A DNA stretch of 64,000 bases from Terrabacter sp. Root181. GTDB taxonomy: Bacteria > Actinomycetota > Actinomycetes > Actinomycetales > Dermatophilaceae. The DNA lies in assembly GCF_001428505.1 (NCBI RefSeq), contig NZ_LMHU01000007.1, positions 186,133 through 250,132 of the forward strand, given 5' to 3'. Position 1 is the stretch's first letter. Every line of letters starts with the position of its first letter. Positions 44,496 to 54,895 of this stretch are shown here, piece by piece. A program made the position numbers and the translations under genes. The notes under the pieces are model-generated. The model was not told where the DNA came from. It did not search any database and was given only the letters and a program-made list of their open reading frames with translations.

Positions 44496-45277
44496 GAGAG
44501 CCCCACCACCTCGGTGGACCCGCCGACGAGGTCGACGAACCGCTCCTCGAGGGACCGGTCACCCCGGACGTCGTCGAGCTCGCCCGCGGCGAGGACGAGC
44601 CCGTCCGAGATGACGGCGACGTGCGTGCAGATGCGTTCGACGAGGTCCATGACGTGGCTCGAGAGCACGACCGTGCCTCCGGACTCGACGAAGCCGGAGA
44701 GGATGCGGCGGATCGTCGCCGCCGAGATCGGGTCGACCGCCTCGAACGGCTCGTCGAGCACGAGCACCCGAGGCGCGTGCACGAGCGCCGACGCGAGCGT
44801 CACCTTCTTCGTCATGCCGGCCGAGTAGTCGACCACGAGCTTGCCCTGCGCGTCGCCGAGACCGAGCGCCGCCACGAGCTCGGCAGCCCGCTCGGACGCG
44901 AGCTCGCGCGACATGCCACGGAGCAGGCCGGCATACGTGATCAGCTGGAGACCGGTGAGCCGGTCGAAGAGCTTGAGCCCGTCGGGCAGCACGCCGATCA
45001 ACCGCTTGGCGGCGACGGGGTCGTCCCAGACGTCGCGGCCCAGGACGAACGCCTGCCCCGCGTCGGGGCGCAGCAGGCCCGTCACCATCGAGAGGGTCGT
45101 CGTCTTGCCGGCGCCGTTGGGACCGACGAGCCCGAAGAACGAGCCGCGCGGCACGTCGAGGTCGATCCCCTTGACGGCGATGAGGTCACCGAAGCGCTTG
45201 CCCAGCCCGCGCAGCGCGATCGCCGGCCCCTCGGTCGGGTCGCCTTGCGGTGCAGGCAGATCGGTCACGTCACTCAT
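44471..45277 (-). CDS. ABC transporter ATP-binding protein
   Basis: 268 residues. Walker A GPNGAGKTT, signature YSAGMTKKVTLA (a variant of LSGGQ), Walker B VLVLDEPFEAVD and H-loop SSHVMD. The final Pro/acidic-free tail overlaps the permease start. ATG with GGGGGAG 4 nt upstream. Confidence 0.93.
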   Translation of the reverse strand: MSDVTDLPAPQGDPTEGPAIALRGLGKRFGDLIAVKGIDLDVPRGSFFGLVGPNGAGKTTTLSMVTGLLRPDAGQAFVLGRDVWDDPVAAKRLIGVLPDGLKLFDRLTGLQLITYAGLLRGMSRELASERAAELVAALGLGDAQGKLVVDYSAGMTKKVTLASALVHAPRVLVLDEPFEAVDPISAATIRRILSGFVESGGTVVLSSHVMDLVERICTHVAVISDGLVLAAGELDDVRGDRSLEERFVDLVGGSTEVVGLSWLRTSSD

Positions 45278-45298
45278 ACCACTCCCCCGAGTCGAGCG

Positions 45299-45952
45299 TC
45301 AGAAGGTCGCGGACTCGGCGTCGCGCAGCGGGGTGTACGTGAGGCCCTCGACACCGGAGAACTGCTCGATGTGGCCGGAGTACATCCGGTGCCCGACGTC
45401 GCTGAGCAGCGCGTCGTGGATGGGGATGAAGACCTTCGGGGCGATGCGTGCGACGAAGGCGATGGAGTCGCGGCTCGCGGCCCACGGGGCGTTGAGCGGG
45501 TGGGCGAGGACGTCGACCTGCCCGGGCTCGCCGTCGTAGGCGTCTCCCGGGTGGAAGAGGGAGGGCTCACCGGGGGCCCGCAGGACGACGCCGACGTTGG
45601 GGATGCGGGGCATCGCGGCGTGGTTGAACGCGTGCAGCTCACCGACCGGGGAGACCGTGACGTCGCCGACGGCGAAGTCCTCGCCCTGCCGTGACGGCTC
45701 CGCGGCCAGACCCTCGTCGCGCAGCTTCTCGGCCGTGAGGGGGTCGGTGTGCACCGTCGCGCCCGGGTTGGCGCGGATCAGGGCGCCGACCCGCGCCGGG
45801 TCGAAGTGGTCGGCGTGGTTGTGGGTCACGAGGACCGCGTCGAGACCGGTGAGCTCCTCGAAACCCGACGAGAAGCTGCCCGGGTCGATGAGGATGCGGC
45901 GGTCGGCGGCCTCGACGAGGAGGCAGGCATGTCCGAGGTGAGTCACGCGCAT
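45299..45952 (-). CDS. MBL-fold metal-dependent hydrolase (UlaG-like)
   Basis: 217 residues, metallo-beta-lactamase fold: VTHLGHACLLVEAADRRILI start, zinc-binding THNHADH near residue 43, GELHAFN and FHPGDAYDGEP as further metal ligands. It belongs to the group of UlaG/YtnP-like proteins with unknown substrates. The ATG follows TTAGGT by 6 nt, compatible with a leaderless start. A divergent promoter region of about 170 bp separates it from the next gene. Confidence 0.9.
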   Translation of the reverse strand: MRVTHLGHACLLVEAADRRILIDPGSFSSGFEELTGLDAVLVTHNHADHFDPARVGALIRANPGATVHTDPLTAEKLRDEGLAAEPSRQGEDFAVGDVTVSPVGELHAFNHAAMPRIPNVGVVLRAPGEPSLFHPGDAYDGEPGQVDVLAHPLNAPWAASRDSIAFVARIAPKVFIPIHDALLSDVGHRMYSGHIEQFSGVEGLTYTPLRDAESATF

Positions 45953-46120
45953 GCCACCACCTAATCACGCTCCCCGCCGACCGACCCGCGAGACACAGCA
46001 CGCACCGGGGGGCAACCCACTGCGCCCGGCCGGGTCGGGTGACAGACTCGCGGCAGGACCGGTCCCGACCCAGGGCCGGCGCGTGGTCGTTCGGCGGGAT
46101 CGGGGTGACAGGTGGACGCC

Positions 46121-47890
46121 ATGACGCATGAGGAGGACCTCCGCCTGCTCCGGGCCTACGAGCCCGTCGTCCGCCTCACCCGTGGTGAGTACTTCCTCCC
46201 GGTCGCCGTCGACGCGTACGTGACCCACGCGAGCCTCATCCGCGACGAGGCAGGGGTGACGACGGTCCTCGCCGGCCCGGGCACGATCGACCTGACCGCA
46301 CTGGCCGCCCACGGCGCCGACCACGACGGACCGGGCCTCTCGCTGTCGGGGATCGCTGAGCCGCGGTCGTGGACCGACCGGCTGCGCCGCATCCTTCCGG
46401 GCGCCCGACCGAGCTTCCGCGCCGGCAACCGGCTCGCCCAGGTCGGGCTCCTCGGACGCACCATCGACACCCTGAGCCGGGTCTCGCTCCTGCTCCGCGG
46501 GTCGGTGCCGGGCGGGAGCGCCGCAGCCGCGTACGCCGCCCAGGGCGAGCACCTGTCCCCCGACCGCCCCACGTACTACGGCCGCGTGGTGCGCAGCGAC
46601 GGCTGGGTGGTGTGCCAGTACTGGTTCTTCTACGCGTTCAACAACTGGCGTTCGGGCTTCTCCGGGGTCAACGAGCACGAGGCCGACTGGGAGCAGGTGA
46701 CGGTCTTCCTCGACGGCACGGGCACGCTCGACGACGACGGCCTGCCCGCACCGCGGTGGGTCGTCTTCAGCGCCCACGACGAGACCGGCGACGACCTCCG
46801 GCGCCGCTGGGACGACCCCGACCTCACGACCGTGGACGGGCGCCACCCCGTGGTCTTCGCAGGGGCCGGATCCCATTCGGGCGCCTACCTGCCCGGCGAC
46901 TACCTCATCACGGTCGCACCCCCGTCGTGGGGCGGCGTCATCCCCGCCGTGCGCCGCCTCGCCAAGCTCTTCGCCCCGTGGGCGCGAGCGGCCCAGGGCG
47001 CCGGACTGGGCATCCCCTACATCGACTACGCGCGCGGCGACGGCCCGTCGATCGGCCCGTCGGCGGAGCTGGCCTGGGACCCCGTCGTCATCGACGAGCA
47101 GACGCCCTGGGTCCGGGACTACCGGGGGCTCTGGGGTCATGACACGAAGGACCGTCTCGGCGGCGAACGGGGGCCCGCCGGCCCTCGCTACGAGCGCAAC
47201 GCCACGGTCCGGCTGTCCTGGGGCGACCCCGTCGGCTGGGCGGCGCTCGCCAAGGTCGCACCCAGCCCGGAGGCCGAGGCGGCCCTCGTCGCCGACCGCA
47301 TCGACGAGATCGACCAGCAGCTCGCCGACCTGACCGAGGAGTCCGACGCTCGGGTCCACGCCCTGACGACGCGCGCGGCCGGGCTCGGGCCGGACAGCCC
47401 CGACGTGCGCGCCCTGGCTCCCGACGAGCACGCGGTCACCGCGCTGCGCATGGACGCCGTGAGACTGCGCGACGAACGGACCCGGATGGAACGCGCCCTG
47501 CGCGACGGCCTTCCCACTCCCTCGCCGCACGCCCACCTCTCCCACCGCCGGACCCCGATCGCGGCGGGCGAGCGCTCGCGGGACCGGCTGCTGGCGGTCT
47601 GGGCCGTCGTCAGCACGCCGATCGTCCTCTACCTGATCGCCGGCTTCTTCAAGCCGGAGATCACCGACCGTCCGCTCGGTGCCGCCCTGCTGCTCGTGCT
47701 CGTCCTCGGCATCGAGGCCTTCACCCGCGGCTACTTCCTGGCGTATGCCGTCCGCGTCGTCGCGGTGATCGGCCTCGTGGCGCTCGTCGGCGAGTTCGCG
47801 GGCAACTGGCAGCCCGTGACGTACTGGGTGCTGGTGTCCGTGGCCGTCGTCGTCCTCGTCGTCAACCTGCGCGACGTCGTCCGCCGGTAG
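46121..47890 (+). CDS. Vps62/NPP1-like domain protein with C-terminal membrane helices
   Basis: 589 residues. A domain of about 180-300 carries QYWFFYAFNNWRSGFSGVNE followed by HEADWEQVTVFL and VVFAGAGSHSGAYLPGDYL. The H-x-x-DWE and AxGSHs signatures recall Vps62 and NPP1/necrosis-inducing-type folds that bind calcium. A coiled-coil-like stretch (DRIDEIDQQLADLTEESDAR) and four C-terminal transmembrane helices (about 490-585) follow. There is no signal peptide, so topology is unclear. ATG 46121 is preferred (AGGTGG 5 nt upstream) over a GTG nine bases earlier. Confidence 0.65.
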   Translation: MTHEEDLRLLRAYEPVVRLTRGEYFLPVAVDAYVTHASLIRDEAGVTTVLAGPGTIDLTALAAHGADHDGPGLSLSGIAEPRSWTDRLRRILPGARPSFRAGNRLAQVGLLGRTIDTLSRVSLLLRGSVPGGSAAAAYAAQGEHLSPDRPTYYGRVVRSDGWVVCQYWFFYAFNNWRSGFSGVNEHEADWEQVTVFLDGTGTLDDDGLPAPRWVVFSAHDETGDDLRRRWDDPDLTTVDGRHPVVFAGAGSHSGAYLPGDYLITVAPPSWGGVIPAVRRLAKLFAPWARAAQGAGLGIPYIDYARGDGPSIGPSAELAWDPVVIDEQTPWVRDYRGLWGHDTKDRLGGERGPAGPRYERNATVRLSWGDPVGWAALAKVAPSPEAEAALVADRIDEIDQQLADLTEESDARVHALTTRAAGLGPDSPDVRALAPDEHAVTALRMDAVRLRDERTRMERALRDGLPTPSPHAHLSHRRTPIAAGERSRDRLLAVWAVVSTPIVLYLIAGFFKPEITDRPLGAALLLVLVLGIEAFTRGYFLAYAVRVVAVIGLVALVGEFAGNWQPVTYWVLVSVAVVVLVVNLRDVVRR

Positions 47891-47939
47891 GCCCGGGACG
47901 ACCACGTCGTCGCCGGACCTCCCGTCGCCGCAAGGGCGC

Positions 47940-48977
<1,038 letters not shown>

Positions 48978-48993
48978 GTGACCGAGTCAAACC

Positions 48994-49016
48994 CTTCGAG
49001 CGCGCTCGAGGTCAAG
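48994..49016 (-). promoter_or_regulatory. MerR-type operator/promoter of the aldo-keto reductase
   Basis: Dyad CTTCGAG-N4-CTCGAGG. Read on the minus strand: TTGACC, 19-bp spacer containing the dyad, TTGACT, then 7 nt to the ATG. A 19-bp spacer is the hallmark of MerR-activated promoters. The 23-bp block matches 49454-49476 at 21 positions. Confidence 0.75.
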
Positions 49017-49042
49017 ACGTGGGGCGCCAGCAGGCGCCACGG

Positions 49043-49438
49043 TCAGGACTCGGTCCGCTCGAGCGTCGACTGGTAGATCCCGATCTTGTTGTCGATGGCA
49101 CCGAGGTGCTCGGTCACCTCGGCGAGCTGCGCGAGGACCCGCGCCCGATGGTTCTGCAGCAGGGCGAGGCGCTCGGTCTCGTTCCCGTCCCCCTGCCGGC
49201 AGAGGGCGGCATACGCCTTGACCTCGCGGATCGGCATTCCCGTGGCGCGTAGGCGCGTCAGCATCCGGACCCAGGTGAGGTCGCGCTCGGTGTAGACGCG
49301 GTGACCCGAGCTCGTGCGGCCGACGCCGCGCAGCATCAGCCCGTCGCGCTCGTAGTAGCGCAAGGTGTGCGTCGTGAGGCCGGTGCGCTCGGAGGCCTCG
49401 GCGATGGTCAGGCCCTGGGGCGGTGCGATGACGGTCAC
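49043..49438 (-). CDS. MerR-family transcriptional regulator
   Basis: 131 residues: winged-helix start TIAEASERTGLTTHTLRYYE, then RDGLMLRGVGRTSSGHRVYT and a dimerisation coiled coil (LLQNHRARVLAQLAEVTEHL). No Cys cluster, so not SoxR- or metal-type; effectors of this subgroup are usually small organics or redox-active compounds. GTG 49438 sits 6 nt after CAGCAT, which is 19 bp from TTGACT, so the start is probably leaderless and autoregulated. The aldo-keto reductase gene, 66 bp downstream on the same strand, is the likely target. Confidence 0.92.
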   Translation of the reverse strand: MTVIAPPQGLTIAEASERTGLTTHTLRYYERDGLMLRGVGRTSSGHRVYTERDLTWVRMLTRLRATGMPIREVKAYAALCRQGDGNETERLALLQNHRARVLAQLAEVTEHLGAIDNKIGIYQSTLERTES

Positions 49439-49453
49439 TGCACCATGCTGACG

Positions 49454-49476
49454 CTTCGAGCGCACTCGAAGTCAAG
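49454..49476 (-). promoter_or_regulatory. MerR-type operator/promoter of the regulator itself
   Basis: Dyad CTTCGAG-N4-CTCGAAG (49454-49471) plus the -35 hexamer. On the minus strand: TTGACT, 19-bp spacer, CAGCAT, then 6 nt to the GTG. Confidence 0.75.
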
Positions 49477-49940
49477 CGGGAGGACTGCTGTCCTGCTCCC
49501 GGCCACCCGCCACCGGCCGGCAGACGGCCGCTCGGAGCAGCCGCTGCCGACGCCGGCCGACGCCGCGCGCCGGGGTGAGACGCCGCTGCTGTGCGGCCGG
49601 CCACGTCCAGCACTCCCAGCTGGAGCCGCTGCGCTCCGAGCACCCGTCGCGCCTCACCGGACACCCCCCGAAGAAGCGACGGGACGACGGTGTACGCGTG
49701 GGGTCGGCGTCCGCGTCGAAGCGGCGTCGGGTGGGAGGTCGGGTGGGAGGTCGGGTGGGAGGCCGGGGGCGAGCTGGGTCGCTGCACGCACGGGGCGCTC
49801 CTCTCCTCGGCGGACGACCGGACGGTGGGTCCCCCGACCCCGCACGGGCCGCGGGCGACCGTGCTGGACGCCGACCTCGTGGCCACGTGCTCTGGGAACG
49901 AGACGACACCCCCGGGGGTTACGCGTCGGTAGCCCTGGTG
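49477..49940. other. Gene-free stretch between merR and the FUSC gene
   Basis: About 460 bp. Several long open frames run through it on both strands, but their products are Arg/Pro/Ser-rich and match nothing. The only clear structure is the 12-bp tandem repeat at 49726. Confidence 0.5.
49726..49769. repeat. 12-bp tandem repeat, three copies plus a partial
   Basis: Unit GTCGGGTGGGAG repeated head to tail three times (49726-49761) followed by a degenerate partial copy. G-rich on the plus strand. Confidence 0.85.
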
Positions 49941-51155
49941 TCAGGAGCGGTGCCCTGCCCCGCGTCGGAGTCGAGCCCATACGCCGGACCCGGACGCCGG
50001 GGGCCGCAGCGACGCGGTGTCGCCGGGGACGACCGCCGACTCCCGCGCCGACTCGAGCTCGTCGACGGCCCGCAGCGAGTCACTGATGAGCGAGCCGTAG
50101 ACGGGCCACTGCTCGGGGTCCTCCAGGGGCGTCGTGCGCACCTGCTCGCGCAGCGTCGTGAGGACCTCGCGGGCCTTCGCCGTCCCCGCGTCGAACCTCG
50201 TGGTCGCGTCGTCGTCGTGTCGGCCGAGCTGCGAGACGGCCTGCGCCATGCCGTCGAGCGCCACGGCGTACTCCGCGACGAAGGTGTCGGACGGCGCAGG
50301 CCCGCGACGTCGCTCGTCCGCGGCGTCGACGAGGGTCCGTGCGATCCCCGTGACCTCCCAGACGGTCCGCCGCAGGGTCGTGACCGTGCGTTCGTAGCCG
50401 TCCCAGTCGACGTCCGCGGGACGGAGGTTTTCGCGCAGGTTGAAGCGCGTGCTCTCGCGACCCGTGTGGATGTCGTCCACGACGTACGGCGCCTTGTCAC
50501 CGATCTCGGTGCCCCGGCGGTACCACCGCCGAGCCGTCTGCTCGTCCCAGTCGCCACGCAGTCCTTCGGCCATCTCCTCGAGGAGCTCGCGCACCTGCCG
50601 CGCCAGGGCCGACACCCGCTGGCGCGGCTTGGTGAGGTGGAGCGGTGCGAACACGATCGCGTTGGTCGCGACGCCGATGACGCCTCCGGCGACCGTCTCG
50701 ACGATCGTGAGGTAGGTGAACTGCTCGTCCGTGCCTCCGACCGTGATGAGCGACAGGAGGACCATGGCCGGCACCTGGATGCCGTGCTCCCCCAGTCGCG
50801 ACCACCGCCCGATGACGAGCGCGACGAGGATGACCCCGAACATCGTCCACCACGTCACGCCAAAGACCGTCGCGACGATCCACGCGACGCTGAGCCCCAG
50901 CACGACGGCCGCGATGCGCTGGGCGCTGGCGGACAGGGAACGCACCATGGTGCGGTCGACGACGAGCAGGGCGGCCATCGGCGCGTAGAACGGGACCGGG
51001 CTGTCGAGCACCCGCACCGCGAACTGCCAGGCGAGAACGGTCGCGATCGCGGCCTTGACGAGGAGCAGGAGGGCGTCGCGCTCGGGACCGGGCTGGTGGA
51101 ACGCCCGGCGTAGGGCACGCACCCGCTGTCTGGTGTCGTCACGCCACTGGCTCAT
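49941..51155 (-). CDS. FUSC/aromatic acid exporter-family protein
   Basis: 404 residues. The N-terminal half (about 28-185) has paired hydrophobic segments (LLLLVKAAIATVLAWQFAV; IAAVVLGLSVAWIVATVFGV; GVILVALVIGRW; VAGGVIGVATNAIVF). A long helical cytoplasmic tail follows (VSALARQVRELLEEMAEGLR). This is the half-size FUSC/ArAE layout of exporters for aromatic acids or stress compounds. Substrate unknown. No strong ribosome site precedes the ATG. Confidence 0.85.
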   Translation of the reverse strand: MSQWRDDTRQRVRALRRAFHQPGPERDALLLLVKAAIATVLAWQFAVRVLDSPVPFYAPMAALLVVDRTMVRSLSASAQRIAAVVLGLSVAWIVATVFGVTWWTMFGVILVALVIGRWSRLGEHGIQVPAMVLLSLITVGGTDEQFTYLTIVETVAGGVIGVATNAIVFAPLHLTKPRQRVSALARQVRELLEEMAEGLRGDWDEQTARRWYRRGTEIGDKAPYVVDDIHTGRESTRFNLRENLRPADVDWDGYERTVTTLRRTVWEVTGIARTLVDAADERRRGPAPSDTFVAEYAVALDGMAQAVSQLGRHDDDATTRFDAGTAKAREVLTTLREQVRTTPLEDPEQWPVYGSLISDSLRAVDELESARESAVVPGDTASLRPPASGSGVWARLRRGAGHRS

Positions 51156-51240
51156 GCGGGATCACCCCTGCGGGGCGCCGGTCGGACGGGCCGGGGGCGT
51201 GCGTCGTCTCCCACCCTTCGCACTCTACGGGGCAGGAGGT

Positions 51241-52338
51241 TCAGCTCGACCTGCGTTCGGAGGCCTCGGCCACGGCCCGCTTGTCGATGTCGTCCATGGC
51301 CCGGGTGTCTCGAGGTTCTGCAAACGGCTCGAGGTCCTCGGGCACGCCCTCGGCGATCGCCCGGCTCCGGTCGAGCTCGGCGTTGACCTCGGCGCCGAGC
51401 AGGATCGCGATGTTGGTCAGCCACAGCCAGACGAGGAAGATGATCACGCCGGCGAGAGACCCGTAGGTCTTGTTGTACGACGAGAAGAGGGCAACGTAGA
51501 GCGCGAAGAGACCGGAGACGACGAGCCAGATGACCACGGCGATGATGCCCCCGGGGCTGACCCACTTCACGCCACCCTGCTTCGCGTTCGGGCTGGCCCA
51601 GAAGAGCACGGCGAACAGCACTGAGACCAGGACGAGCAGCACGGGCCACTTGAGGACGCCCCAGACGACGAGGGCCGTGTCCCCCGCGCCGATGAGGTTG
51701 CCCACCTGCTCGGCGACCGGTCCGCTGACGACGACGATGACGGCGCTGACGACCATGACGACGACGGCGAAGAGAGTCACGCCGACACGGATCGGCACTG
51801 TCTTCCAGAGGGGGCGTCCCTCCGGGATGTCGTAGATGACGTTGGAGGCCCGCATGAAGGCCGAGACGTAGCCCGACGCCGACCAGAGGGCCACGAGCAG
51901 GCCGAGGACCGCGCCGAGCCCGGCGCTCGTCCGGTTCGCCTGGGCCTGGGCGATGAGCGTCTGCACGAACTGGGCACTCGACCCGGGTGCGATGGCCTGG
52001 ACCTGCTTGACGACCTCTGACGTGGCGTCGCGTCCGAGCAGCCCCAGGGCTGCGACGAGCACCGCGAGGGCGGGCGCGATCGACAGCAGGCCGTAGTACG
52101 TCAGGGACGCCGCGAGGTCGGTGAGGTTGTCGCGCTTGAACTCCACCCGAGCCCGCTTGACGGCCGCTACGAGGGAGGCCCGCGGGAGGTCGGCTGGACC
52201 GGAGGGCCCGCTGGAGTGGTCCGGATCGTGCTCGCGTTCGTGGTCCGAGTCGTTCACGTCGCCGTGCGCGGCGTCGCCCGCGCTGGTTGGCTCGGCCTGG
52301 CCTCGGCTGCTGCGTGAGGGGTCGCTTGCTGGTGCCAT
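51241..52338 (-). CDS. YihY/BrkB-family membrane protein
   Basis: 365 residues. The charged, His/Asp-rich N-terminal 60 or so are variable; the core begins FKRDNLTDLAASLTYYGLLS, the family signature, and has six transmembrane helices (for example FAVVVMVVSAVIVVVSGPVA). YGSLAGVIIFLVWLWLTNIA closes it. Long annotated as RNase BN, the family is now thought to transport or assemble something in the membrane. ATG 52338 stands 6 nt after TACGCA, a possible leaderless -10; the frame extends 57 codons more. Confidence 0.88.
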   Translation of the reverse strand: MAPASDPSRSSRGQAEPTSAGDAAHGDVNDSDHEREHDPDHSSGPSGPADLPRASLVAAVKRARVEFKRDNLTDLAASLTYYGLLSIAPALAVLVAALGLLGRDATSEVVKQVQAIAPGSSAQFVQTLIAQAQANRTSAGLGAVLGLLVALWSASGYVSAFMRASNVIYDIPEGRPLWKTVPIRVGVTLFAVVVMVVSAVIVVVSGPVAEQVGNLIGAGDTALVVWGVLKWPVLLVLVSVLFAVLFWASPNAKQGGVKWVSPGGIIAVVIWLVVSGLFALYVALFSSYNKTYGSLAGVIIFLVWLWLTNIAILLGAEVNAELDRSRAIAEGVPEDLEPFAEPRDTRAMDDIDKRAVAEASERRSS

Positions 52339-52541
52339 GCCCGGTGCGTACCCAATGAGCGGCGCGGCCGCACAGCGACGGGGGCCGGTCCCGGGACGTC
52401 GGGGCGCAATGGCAGCATGGGGCGCTGGTCTGGGTACGAACCACTGGGCGAACGCCCGGGACTGCCTGGGGTCGTCACCCCGGAGGCCCGCTGCACCCGA
52501 CCGCAGCACGAGCCGACACCAACCAGAGGGAGAGAGCCAGC

Positions 52542-54326
52542 ATGGTGGGCCAGGAGCCTGACCTCATCGCCGGGCGCTACCGGCTCATGAACCGGATCGG
52601 CTCCGGTGGCATGGGACACGTGTGGCTGGCCTGGGACGAGCGCCTGAGCCGCGCCGTGGCCCTCAAGCAGCTCCACTCGCCGGTCGGTCTGGGCGAGGCC
52701 GACGCGCGCGTCGCACACGAGCGTGCGATGCGCGAGGCCCGCAACACCGCGCGTCTGCACCACCCGAACGCCGTGCCCGTCTTCGACGTCGTCGACCACG
52801 ACGGCCAGCCCTGCCTCGTGATGCAGTACCTCCCGTCACGGAGCCTGCACGCCGTGCTTGTCGAGCGAGGACCCCTGCCGGTGCGCGAGGTCGCCAAGCT
52901 CGGCGCAGAGCTCGCGTCCGCGCTGGCCGCCGCCCACCGAGCGGACATCGTGCACCGCGACGTCAAGCCCGGGAACGTGCTCGTCGCCGAGGACGGCACG
53001 GCGCGCATCACTGACTTCGGCATCTCCCACGCCCTCGGCGACGCGTCCCTGACCTCGACCGGAATGGTGACCGGCACCCCGGCCTACCTGGCGCCCGAGG
53101 TCGCACGGGGAGGACCGTCGAGTCCGGCCTCGGACGTCTTCTCCCTCGGAGCCACGCTGTATGCGGCCGTCGAGGGCGCTCCCCCGTTCGGCACCGGCGA
53201 CAACCCGATGGCCCTGCTGCACCGCGTTGCATCCGGTTCGATCACGCCGCCCGGTGACGGGCCCCTCGCCCCGGTCCTGCTCGCGATGCTCGCCGCCGCG
53301 CCCGACGACCGTCCGTCGATGCAGGAGGTGTCGGCGAACCTCGCCGAGGTCGCCGCGGGACGCCGGCCACCCAGCGGGGTGGCCCCGTCGCCGGCCGACG
53401 CCCGCGAGGAGCGCGAGGGCCGTGTCAGCCCGACGCGCGTCCTTCCCGTCGGTCCCCGGTCCCGGGAGGACGGAGTCGGCCGACCCGGCGTCGCCGGTGC
53501 GGCAGCGGGTGCCGCTGCGGGTGCCGCTGGGGGTGCCGCTGCGGGCAGCGCGCCGGCGGACGTCACCGACGACCTCGGCGGTGAGATCCCGAGCGCCCCT
53601 CGACCTGCCTCAGCCGCCCGGGTTGCCGTCGGCGCGCCGCCGAGGACTCCCGCGGCGGCACCCGCGGACGCCACCGGGGCCGACGATGACGGGAGCGAGG
53701 GCGAGGATCCTGCACGACGTCGGGCCGCGATCCTGGTGCTCCTCGCCCTCGTGGTGCTCGCCGGTGCGGGTCTCGCCGTCTGGGGCCTGCAGCGCGACGC
53801 CGGGAAGGCCGGCGACGTGGCCGCACCCCCCGTCGCCACGAGCAGCCCGAGGGCGCCGAGCACGACGCCGAGACCCACCACGACGGCTCCCACGACGTCG
53901 AAGGCTCAGGCCGCCTCGCCGAGCACGCCCCCCAGCCCCAGGCCGTCGACGTCGTCGCCGAGGCCCTCGACGGCTGCGCCGACCACGGCACCGGCCGGGA
54001 CCACGGACGCCGAGCTGGCGCGCGCGGTGCGGGACTACTACGCGCTGCTCCCGGGTGACACGGACGCCGGGTGGGCACGCCTGACCGACCGCTACCGTTC
54101 GACGACCTCCGGCAGCCGTGCGACCTACGAGCGCTTCTGGAGCTCGATCACGTCCGTCGACGTGCGCCAGGCCACGGGGTCGGCTCCGGGTTCGGTGGTC
54201 GCGACCCTGCGCTACGTCTTCGACGACGGACGCCGCTACGAGGAGCGGACGTCCTACTCGCTCGTCGACGACGGCGGGACCCTCAAGATCGACCGCTCAT
54301 CGGTGCTGAGCAGCCGCCGACTCTGA
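52542..54326 (+). CDS. Transmembrane serine/threonine protein kinase
   Basis: 594 residues, PknB-like. The kinase domain (about 10-275) has all motifs: IGSGGMGHVW, VALKQ, VHRDVKPGN (about 137), ITDFGISHA, GTPAYLAPEV. An Ala/Pro-rich juxtamembrane linker, one transmembrane helix (about 390-412, ILVLLALVVLAGAGLAVWGL), a Thr/Pro-rich spacer and an outside domain of about 105 residues (RAVRDYYALLPGDTDAGWAR) follow, like the extracellular part of the kinase at 3863-5497. GGGAG precedes the ATG. No PASTA repeats. Substrates unknown. Confidence 0.93.
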   Translation: MVGQEPDLIAGRYRLMNRIGSGGMGHVWLAWDERLSRAVALKQLHSPVGLGEADARVAHERAMREARNTARLHHPNAVPVFDVVDHDGQPCLVMQYLPSRSLHAVLVERGPLPVREVAKLGAELASALAAAHRADIVHRDVKPGNVLVAEDGTARITDFGISHALGDASLTSTGMVTGTPAYLAPEVARGGPSSPASDVFSLGATLYAAVEGAPPFGTGDNPMALLHRVASGSITPPGDGPLAPVLLAMLAAAPDDRPSMQEVSANLAEVAAGRRPPSGVAPSPADAREEREGRVSPTRVLPVGPRSREDGVGRPGVAGAAAGAAAGAAGGAAAGSAPADVTDDLGGEIPSAPRPASAARVAVGAPPRTPAAAPADATGADDDGSEGEDPARRRAAILVLLALVVLAGAGLAVWGLQRDAGKAGDVAAPPVATSSPRAPSTTPRPTTTAPTTSKAQAASPSTPPSPRPSTSSPRPSTAAPTTAPAGTTDAELARAVRDYYALLPGDTDAGWARLTDRYRSTTSGSRATYERFWSSITSVDVRQATGSAPGSVVATLRYVFDDGRRYEERTSYSLVDDGGTLKIDRSSVLSSRRL

Positions 54327-54447
54327 TGTCGGGCCGACGGCCGGCGCCGGGGCGGGCCGAGCCCCCGCCGACCGCGTTCGGGTGGCCGTGCCTCAGATCT
54401 GGGGCGGGGCGCCGCGGACGACGGGGTGCTCGGGTGCGGCCCGGCGG

Positions 54448-54467
54448 CTGACGGGAGGACCCGTCAG
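54448..54467. terminator. 8-bp hairpin at the end of the small gene
   Basis: CTGACGGG pairs with CCCGTCAG across AGGA; the right arm covers the stop codon of the leftward gene ending at 54464. It could also stop read-through from the kinase gene. Confidence 0.55.
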
Positions 54468-54646
54468 GGGCAACGCCACATGACCAGTGAACGAGCGGAG
54501 TGCCCGACTCGGTTCCGCGCCGCGCCGACCGGGGCCACGACGCTCGTCGTGCATGCCTGCGCGAGACGCTCGAGCATCGCTGCCCGCTCGCTGCCGGTCA
54601 TCACGGCCACGATGGTCTCGTCGTCGGCCGCCGTCACTGCGCTCAT
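54464..54646 (-). CDS. Hypothetical 60-residue protein
   Basis: Starts MSAVTAADDETIVAVMTGSE, then a helix (ERAAMLERLAQACTT) and a basic tail. AGGGAG lies 7 nt before the ATG at 54646, and a hairpin coincides with its stop, both favouring a real gene. No family recognised. Confidence 0.45.
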   Translation of the reverse strand: MSAVTAADDETIVAVMTGSERAAMLERLAQACTTSVVAPVGAARNRVGHSARSLVMWRCP

Positions 54647-54882
54647 CGTGGTTCTCCCTGGTCGTGGCACCCGGCTCAACCCAGTGACCGGTGTCCCAGG
54701 AGTAGGTGTATCAGCCCCAATCGTCGGTTACGTCGCTAATGCCCCGATTTCCGCAAGAAAGTCTCAAGGAAAGTGCAAGAGATGGTCAGTTGACTCCGGT
54801 GACGCCGTCGGGCGGATCCGGATTTCCCTGCCCCAACGAGCCGGTCGGTCGCGATGTCACGGCCACCTCGTCGATGCGCCCC

Positions 54883-54888
54883 TACCGT
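54883..54888 (+). promoter_or_regulatory. -10 element of a leaderless promoter
   Basis: TACCGT ends 7 nt before the GTG at 54896, and no Shine-Dalgarno is present. Confidence 0.5.
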
Positions 54889-54895
54889 GGGACCC

